A DNA stretch of 64,000 nt from Lawsonibacter sp900766145 (lineage in GTDB: Bacteria; Bacillota; Clostridia; Oscillospirales; Oscillospiraceae): the NCBI RefSeq assembly GCF_030372275.1, contig NZ_JAUDDJ010000012.1; one strand, 5' to 3'. Each line of letters begins with the position of its first letter. Position 1 is the first letter of the stretch. The notes beneath the pieces were generated by a model that had not been told where the DNA came from, made no database searches, and saw nothing but the letters and a program-made list of their open reading frames with translations. Both the position numbers and the translations under genes were made by a program. Of the stretch, positions 59,683-64,000 are shown in pieces.

Positions 59683-60381
59683 CTATGAGGACAGGCAGAC
59701 CTGGGCCAATACGGCGGCCAGCTTGGTCTGGTAGTCCTCCTGGCGGAGCATCGCCTCCTCCTCCGGGTTGGAGAGAAAGCCGCACTCCACCAGCACCGCT
59801 GGGCAATCTACGTGGTTCATTAGGTACACGTTGTCTGCAATGGGCTTGGCCTGACGGCTGTTGTCAGGCTGCAAGCTGGTGTGAATCGCCTGCTGGCAGG
59901 TCTCCGCCAGGGCCTGGGAGCCCTGGGTGGGGGCAAAGAACACCTGGGTGCCGTGGTACTTGCTCTGGGGAAAGGTGTTCTGATGGATGCTCACCAGCAC
60001 CGCCCCTTCCAGCTCCCCCACCAGCTGAGCCCGGTTGTGCAGGTCGGATACCTTCTTCTCCCGCAGCGTCTTGGCCTCCGGGTCGTGCAGGGAGATGTCC
60101 TCCTCCCGCATCAGGTAGCTGTTCTCCCCGTAAAAGCCTAGCAGGGCATCCAGCCGCTTGGCAATGGCCAGATTGATCTGGCTCTCCGGAACTCCGGTCA
60201 CCGACACCGCCCCGCCATCCTCGCCCCCGTGGCCCGGGTCCACCACCCACACCCGCTCGCCCTCCGGCCAGGAGGCTGCCGGAGCCGCGGGGCCCAGATA
60301 AGTCTGAAGCAGCATTCCCCCGCTCAGCACCGCCAGCAGCCCGGCTAAAATCAGTAAAGAACCCCATGTCATCCGTTTCAA
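59683..60381 (-). CDS. cwlD: Germination-type N-acetylmuramoyl-L-alanine amidase CwlD
   Basis: A 232-residue Amidase_3 enzyme. An N-terminal signal-anchor helix (GSLLILAGLLAVLSGGMLL) is followed by the zinc motifs VDPGHGGEDGG, SIHQNTF and the catalytic glutamate in LVECGFLSNPEEE. CwlD removes the peptide side chain as the first step to muramic delta-lactam in the spore cortex. The start is uncertain: GTG 60399, GTG 60387 and TTG 60381 are all in frame; TTG 60381 has GGGAGGG eight bases upstream. Confidence 0.87.
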   Translation of the reverse strand: MKRMTWGSLLILAGLLAVLSGGMLLQTYLGPAAPAASWPEGERVWVVDPGHGGEDGGAVSVTGVPESQINLAIAKRLDALLGFYGENSYLMREEDISLHDPEAKTLREKKVSDLHNRAQLVGELEGAVLVSIHQNTFPQSKYHGTQVFFAPTQGSQALAETCQQAIHTSLQPDNSRQAKPIADNVYLMNHVDCPAVLVECGFLSNPEEEAMLRQEDYQTKLAAVLAQVCLSS

Positions 60382-60509
60382 CCCCACATCCCTCCCCACC
60401 TATCCTATGGAGCCAGGGCCGGGACTATGTATGGACCCTCCCGCCCCCATGTGCATAGGATGCATCGGGAGGCGGAGAGCCTCCCAATCCCAACCGAGGA
60501 GGAATTACC

Positions 60510-60974
60510 TTGAATATGGAAAATGACAGCTCCTGCCCCCTGCCCAGCTGCCCGGACCGCTATGGCACCCTGCCGTCCTGCGCGGGTCTGTCGGTGCCCT
60601 ATGTTCCCTTCCAGCAGGAAGGTTCTCAGAAATATAGCCAGAGCGACGCGCTGAGCAATGGCACTCTGTTTCCCGGCCTGAATCTTCCCTTCCGCCTGAA
60701 AGTGGAGGGCAGTACCGTCCCTGTCGGTCCCCTGGCCGAGCTCCAGGCTCTGGAGTTTGTGGTGGCGGAACTTGGCATGTATCTGGATACACATCCCAGC
60801 GACCAGGAGGCCTTCGACCTGTTTCAGAAGTACGCCGCCATGGAGAAGAGCGCCCGGGAGACCTATCAGGCCAAGTTTGGCCCTCTGACCCAGAGCGCCT
60901 CTGCCAACGGGGAGAATTACCAGTGGCTCAAGGAGCCCTGGCCCTGGAACTATGCGCAAAACGAGGTGAAGTGA
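60510..60974 (+). CDS. cotJB: Fused spore coat protein CotJA-CotJB
   Basis: A 154-residue protein. Residues 1-62 have the CotJA pattern (SVPYVPFQ ... YSQSDALSNGTLFPGLNLPF). Residues 75-154 are CotJB (LQALEFVVAELGMYLDTHPSDQEA, ending YQWLKEPWPWNY). In Bacillus and most Clostridia these are two short genes, cotJA and cotJB, before cotJC; here they are one frame with no internal stop. A TTG start follows GAGGAGG. It is two bases before the cotJC ATG. The product is an inner spore coat protein. Confidence 0.85.
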   Translation: MNMENDSSCPLPSCPDRYGTLPSCAGLSVPYVPFQQEGSQKYSQSDALSNGTLFPGLNLPFRLKVEGSTVPVGPLAELQALEFVVAELGMYLDTHPSDQEAFDLFQKYAAMEKSARETYQAKFGPLTQSASANGENYQWLKEPWPWNYAQNEVK

Positions 60975-60975
60975 C

Positions 60976-61614
60976 ATGTTTCTTTATGAGAAAAAGCTGC
61001 AGTTCCCGGTAAAGGTGGCCACTCCCAACCCCAAGCTGGCCTCCTTCATCATCAGCCAGTACGGCGGCCCCGACGGCGAGTTGGGTGCGGCTATGCGCTA
61101 CCTCTCCCAGCGCTACGCCATGCCCTATGCGGAAGCCAAAGGCCTGCTCACCGACATCGGCACCGAGGAGCTGGGCCACATGGAGATGGTGGCCGCCCTG
61201 GTCCATCAGCTCACCCGAAACCTGAGCGACGAGGAGGTGCGCAATAACGCCTCCTTCGCCCCCTACTTTGTAGACCACACCACCGGCGTCTACCCCACCG
61301 CCGCTTCCGGTTTCCCCTGGAGCGCGGGAGGCATGCAGTCCACCGGCGACGTGATCGCCGACCTGACGGAGGACCTGGCGGCGGAACAGAAGGCCCGCCT
61401 CACCTACGACAACATCCTGCGTCTCAGCGACGACCCGGACGTGAACAACGTCATCCGCTTCCTGCGGGAGCGGGAGATCGTCCACTTCCAGCGCTTCGGC
61501 GAGTGTTTGCGGCTGTGCAAGGAGAAGATGGACGCCAAGAACGTCTACCTCACCAACCCGGCCTTCGACCGCTCCCCCACTCCCCAGCCCCGCACCGGAA
61601 TGGCAAAGGGCTGA
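60976..61614 (+). CDS. cotJC: Spore coat protein CotJC, manganese catalase family
   Basis: A 212-residue protein of the Mn-catalase fold. The four-helix metal site is visible as ELGAAMRYLSQRYAM, TEELGHMEMVAAL and LAAEQKARLTYDNIL with later EREIVHFQRF, giving the Glu/His ligands of the dimanganese centre. Tightly coupled to the cotJA-cotJB fusion. In the spore coat it may remove peroxide; catalase activity of CotJC has been reported in some species. Confidence 0.92.
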   Translation: MFLYEKKLQFPVKVATPNPKLASFIISQYGGPDGELGAAMRYLSQRYAMPYAEAKGLLTDIGTEELGHMEMVAALVHQLTRNLSDEEVRNNASFAPYFVDHTTGVYPTAASGFPWSAGGMQSTGDVIADLTEDLAAEQKARLTYDNILRLSDDPDVNNVIRFLREREIVHFQRFGECLRLCKEKMDAKNVYLTNPAFDRSPTPQPRTGMAKG

Positions 61615-61643
61615 CCTCAGCGGAGCTGAATTTCAAAAGCACA

Positions 61644-61683
61644 AGTCCGGGAGGCACTCCGTTTGGAGTACCTCCCGGACTCT
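61644..61683 (+). terminator. Terminator of the cotJ operon
   Basis: AGTCCGGGAGG and ACTCC pair with their complements (one mismatch) around GTTT, followed by a short T-containing run. It lies between convergent cotJC and treR. Confidence 0.78.
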
Positions 61684-61712
61684 TATGTGTTCCGGTGGGG
61701 TGCTTTTTATGG

Positions 61713-62447
61713 TTATGTACGGGACACCGACCGCCGCACCGCATTGTCCTGGAAGCGGAAAATGGCCGGATGGTGTCGGGACTGGGTGTATTCAAACATG
61801 ATGCCCTCGCTGTTGTACACCTGGTTGCTTACTACGGCAAGGCAGTTGTATTCCCCCAGAGCCAGCCACTTCTCATCCAGAGGGGTGGCTTTCTCTACCG
61901 TGACGGTGCGCTTGCTGGTGACGATGACCATACCCAGGGTCTCCTCTAAGTACTGGTACACAGACCCGGAGGCGATCTCCGGGGTGAACTGGGGCATACA
62001 CTCGGCCAGAAAGTAGCTTACATTCAGAATTTTGGGCAGGCCGTTGAGATCGTGGGTACGGCACAGGGCAAACAGCTCCGCGCCCACGGGGAAGCCGGTT
62101 TGCCGGGCAATGGCTTCGTCTGCGGTACACCGTTCAAAGGAGACCACCCGGGTGCTGCTGTTCTGACCGGTACGCTGTGCAGTCTCCCGAAAGGACTCGA
62201 TCACTCCCATGGTATAAGAGGAGGGCTCAATGGGCTGGAAGATGTTGCACACGCCCCTACCCTGCCGGGTCTGAACATAACCGTCCCGTACTAGCTCAGA
62301 AATGGCACGGCGTACGGTGTTCCTGGAACAATCAAACTCTGCAATCAGGGTATTTTCTGAGGGAAGCAGTTGCCCCACCTGATACTCTCCCGATTCAATG
62401 CGTTGTTTTAAGACAGAATAGATTTGACCAAATTTCTGACGCGGCAT
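61713..62447 (-). CDS. treR: GntR/UTRA-family trehalose operon repressor TreR
   Basis: A 244-residue regulator. The GntR winged helix covers residues 1-70 (PRQKFGQIYSVLKQRIESGEY; SRNTVRRAISELVRDGYVQT). The UTRA effector domain follows from about 85 (RVVSFERCTADEAIARQTG; ALCRTHDLNGLPKIL). AAGGAGG precedes the ATG at 62447. It is divergent from the PTS gene, with TTGT-type palindromes in between, as for TreR, which is released from DNA by trehalose-6-phosphate. Confidence 0.87.
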   Translation of the reverse strand: MPRQKFGQIYSVLKQRIESGEYQVGQLLPSENTLIAEFDCSRNTVRRAISELVRDGYVQTRQGRGVCNIFQPIEPSSYTMGVIESFRETAQRTGQNSSTRVVSFERCTADEAIARQTGFPVGAELFALCRTHDLNGLPKILNVSYFLAECMPQFTPEIASGSVYQYLEETLGMVIVTSKRTVTVEKATPLDEKWLALGEYNCLAVVSNQVYNSEGIMFEYTQSRHHPAIFRFQDNAVRRSVSRT

Positions 62448-62459
62448 ATAGGGGCCTCC

Positions 62460-62471
62460 TTGTTTAAACAA
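62460..62471. promoter_or_regulatory. TreR-type palindrome in the treR leader
   Basis: TTGTTTAAACAA is a perfect 12-bp palindrome 13 bp before the treR start. Its position suits autoregulation. Confidence 0.6.
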
Positions 62472-62591
62472 CCTGGAATTGATTTATTGTATCACTTCGG
62501 TTCCCTGCCGTCAACCACTCCGAAAAAAGAAACCTCGGATTGTACACCTGCCTAAAAAAAGCGTGTTTTCTTTATCACCTTTCCCAAATTA

Positions 62592-62614
62592 ACTTGTATA
62601 AACAAGTGTAGTAT
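62592..62614 (+). promoter_or_regulatory. treP promoter with TreR-type operator
   Basis: ACTTGTATAAACAAGT (62592-62607) is a perfect palindrome close to the known tre operator core TTGTATATACAA. It lies immediately before a -10-like TAGTAT (62609-62614), so bound repressor would cover the promoter. Confidence 0.78.
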
Positions 62615-62687
62615 CCTTTCTGACAGGAAGAAACGGCAGCCCGCCTATCTCCGGGCGGCTGACCACAATAAGAGGAGGATCGGTTCT

Positions 62688-64000
62688 ATGGCAAAGTATC
62701 AGGCGGATGTCCGGGCCCTGCTGGAGTACATCGGGGGCAAGGAAAACATCCGCGCAGTTTCCCACTGTATGACCCGGATGCGGTTTGTTCTGGTGGAGCC
62801 CTCCAAGGCGGACACCGAGAAAATCGAGGCCATCCCCGCCGTCAAGGGCACCTTCACCCAGGCGGGCCAGTTCCAGGTGATCATCGGCAACGATGTGGCC
62901 ATTTTCTACAACGAGTTCACAGCCTACGCGGGTATCGAAGGGGTAGGCAAGGACGTGGTGAAGGCGGCAGCCAAGAGCAACCAGTCTCTGGCCCAGCGCA
63001 TCGTGGGCACCCTGGGCGAGATCTTCGCCCCTATTATCCCCGCCCTCATCTGCGGCGGCCTGATCTTAGGCTTCCGCAACATCATCGGTGAGATCAATTT
63101 CTTTGCAGACGGCACCCAGAGCCTGGCGGACATCTCCCAGTTCTGGGCCGGCGTGTACAGCTTCCTGTGGCTGATCGGTGAGGCGGTCTTCCACATGCTC
63201 CCCGTGGGCATTGTCTGGTCCATCACCAAAAAGATGGGCACCACCCAGATCCTGGGCATCATCCTGGGTCTGACTCTGGTCTCCCCCCAGCTGCTCAACG
63301 GCTTCTCGGTGGCCACGGCAGAGACCATCCCGGTGTGGGATTTCGGCTTTGCCCAGGTACAGATGATCGGCTACCAGGGCCAGGTCATCGCCGCCATGCT
63401 GGCGGGCTTTGTGCTGGTCTATCTGGAAAAATTCTTTAAAAAGCACTGCCCCGAAGTGGTGAGCATGATTGTAGTGCCCTTCTGCTCCCTGGTCCCCGCC
63501 GTCATTATCGCCCACACGGTGGTGGGTCCCATCGGCTGGAAGATCGGCGACGCCATCGCCTCGGTGGTGTATATGGGCCTGACCTCCAATGTGAAGTGGC
63601 TGTTTGCCGCCGCCTTCGGCTTCTGCTACGCCCCCATCGTCATGACCGGCCTGCACCACATGACCAACGCCATCGACTCCCAGCTGGTCAACCTCTATGA
63701 GGGCACCATTCTCTGGCCCATGATCGCCCTGTCCAACATCGCCAGGGCTCCGCTGTGCTGGCCATGTCCATTTTGCAGAAGAAGAACGAGCGGGCCCAGC
63801 AGGTGAACATCCCCGCCTGCATCTCCTGCTATCTGGGCGTCACCGAGCCCGCCCTGTTCGGCGTGAATCTGAAATACGGTTTTCCTCTGGTGTGCGGCAT
63901 GATCGGCTCCGCTCTGGCGGCGGTCATCTCCATCGGCACGGGGGTGGAGGCCTACTCCATCGGCGTAGGCGGCCTGCCCGGCATCCTGTCCATCAAGCCT
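62688..64000 (+). pseudogene. treP: PTS trehalose-type EIIBC component, one-base frameshift, 3' end beyond window
   Basis: The protein takes up and phosphorylates a sugar, most likely trehalose. The IIB domain is residues 1-80 with the phosphorylated cysteine in SHCMTRMRFVL; the IIC domain begins near 105 (IVGTLGEIFAPIIPALICGGLI) and includes TGLHHMTNAID. After SNIA the frame turns to ARAPLCWPC and stops at 63806. In the next frame the family sequence continues as GSAVLAMSILQKKNERAQQ to the window end. GCCCAGGGC has become GCCAGGGC near 63743, a lost C. Either the gene is inactivated or this is an error in a C run. AGAGGAGGA precedes the ATG. Confidence 0.8.

Noticed and set aside
1..64000. 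CRISPR arrays, IS elements with terminal repeats, ribosomal RNA genes
   Set aside because: I looked for regular repeats, transposase genes and rRNA cores and saw none.

Overview
The window looks like chromosome of a spore-forming, GC-rich Clostridia member of the gut, most like the Oscillospiraceae (Flavonifractor/Lawsonibacter type). This rests on high-GC coding sequence with strong AGGAGG-type ribosome sites, sporulation genes (a spoIVFA/spoIVFB pair, yunB, cwlD, cotJ), an A-type RNase P RNA in a Firmicutes setting, a single XerS-like recombinase, M42 peptidases, and a mobile island with a TnpX-like serine recombinase. The genus is an inference from gene content, not a database result.

Layout. 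1-6.6 kb: a sigma factor/DUF4179 operon ending in a frameshifted acyltransferase, an XRE-TPR regulator divergent from an alpha/beta hydrolase, and a metallophosphoesterase. 6.85-13.7 kb: a sigma-54 activator with a textbook -24/-12 promoter and two upstream palindromes, driving an opine dehydrogenase, an NhaC-family carrier and an Asp/Glu-type racemase, then a MATE exporter. I read this as an uncharacterised opine-type amino acid catabolic locus. 14.1-15.8 kb: a two-gene ABC transporter whose permease seems to start at ATA. 15.9-20.1 kb: a MerR regulator divergent from an ATZ/TRZ amidohydrolase and adenine deaminase, with an operator inside a 19-bp promoter spacer. 20.3-22.7 kb: a tight cluster of small unknown genes. 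Its promoter shares an operator arrangement (two TTAAGA boxes, 38 bp before the -10) with the ABC locus.

22.8-35.1 kb is a mosaic mobilizable island. It carries two sigma/HTH pairs near its two ends, arsenate reductase and a truncated thioredoxin, a chimeric MobL relaxase/ArdA-like/DUF3846 gene, an XRE-controlled SLOG-like gene, a MobP-type relaxase with MobC and a candidate oriT, a KTR protein, a possible structured RNA, TnpW and a large serine recombinase beside tRNA-Pro(CGG). Several genes are cut at junctions, so the island was built by repeated recombination.

35.3-54.1 kb is conserved core, nearly all on the + strand: spoIVFA-like/spoIVFB, two radical-SAM partners, yebC, a secreted PepSY protein, rnpB, murD, three tandem M42 peptidases, a YnbB-like PLP enzyme, yunB, ligA, an EamA transporter, a DUF362 ferredoxin-like protein and radA. 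At 54.35 kb a 28-bp palindrome with dif-like geometry lies 80 bp before a XerS-like recombinase, and predominant gene direction switches just beyond it. 55.5-60.4 kb is mainly - strand: an NhaC gene with a premature stop, a second sigma/DUF4179 pair and cwlD. 60.5-64 kb holds a fused cotJA-cotJB gene with cotJC, then treR divergent from treP, with TreR-type palindromes. treP carries a one-base frameshift and runs off the window. Two single-base frameshifts and one nonsense codon could be real decay or sequence errors.
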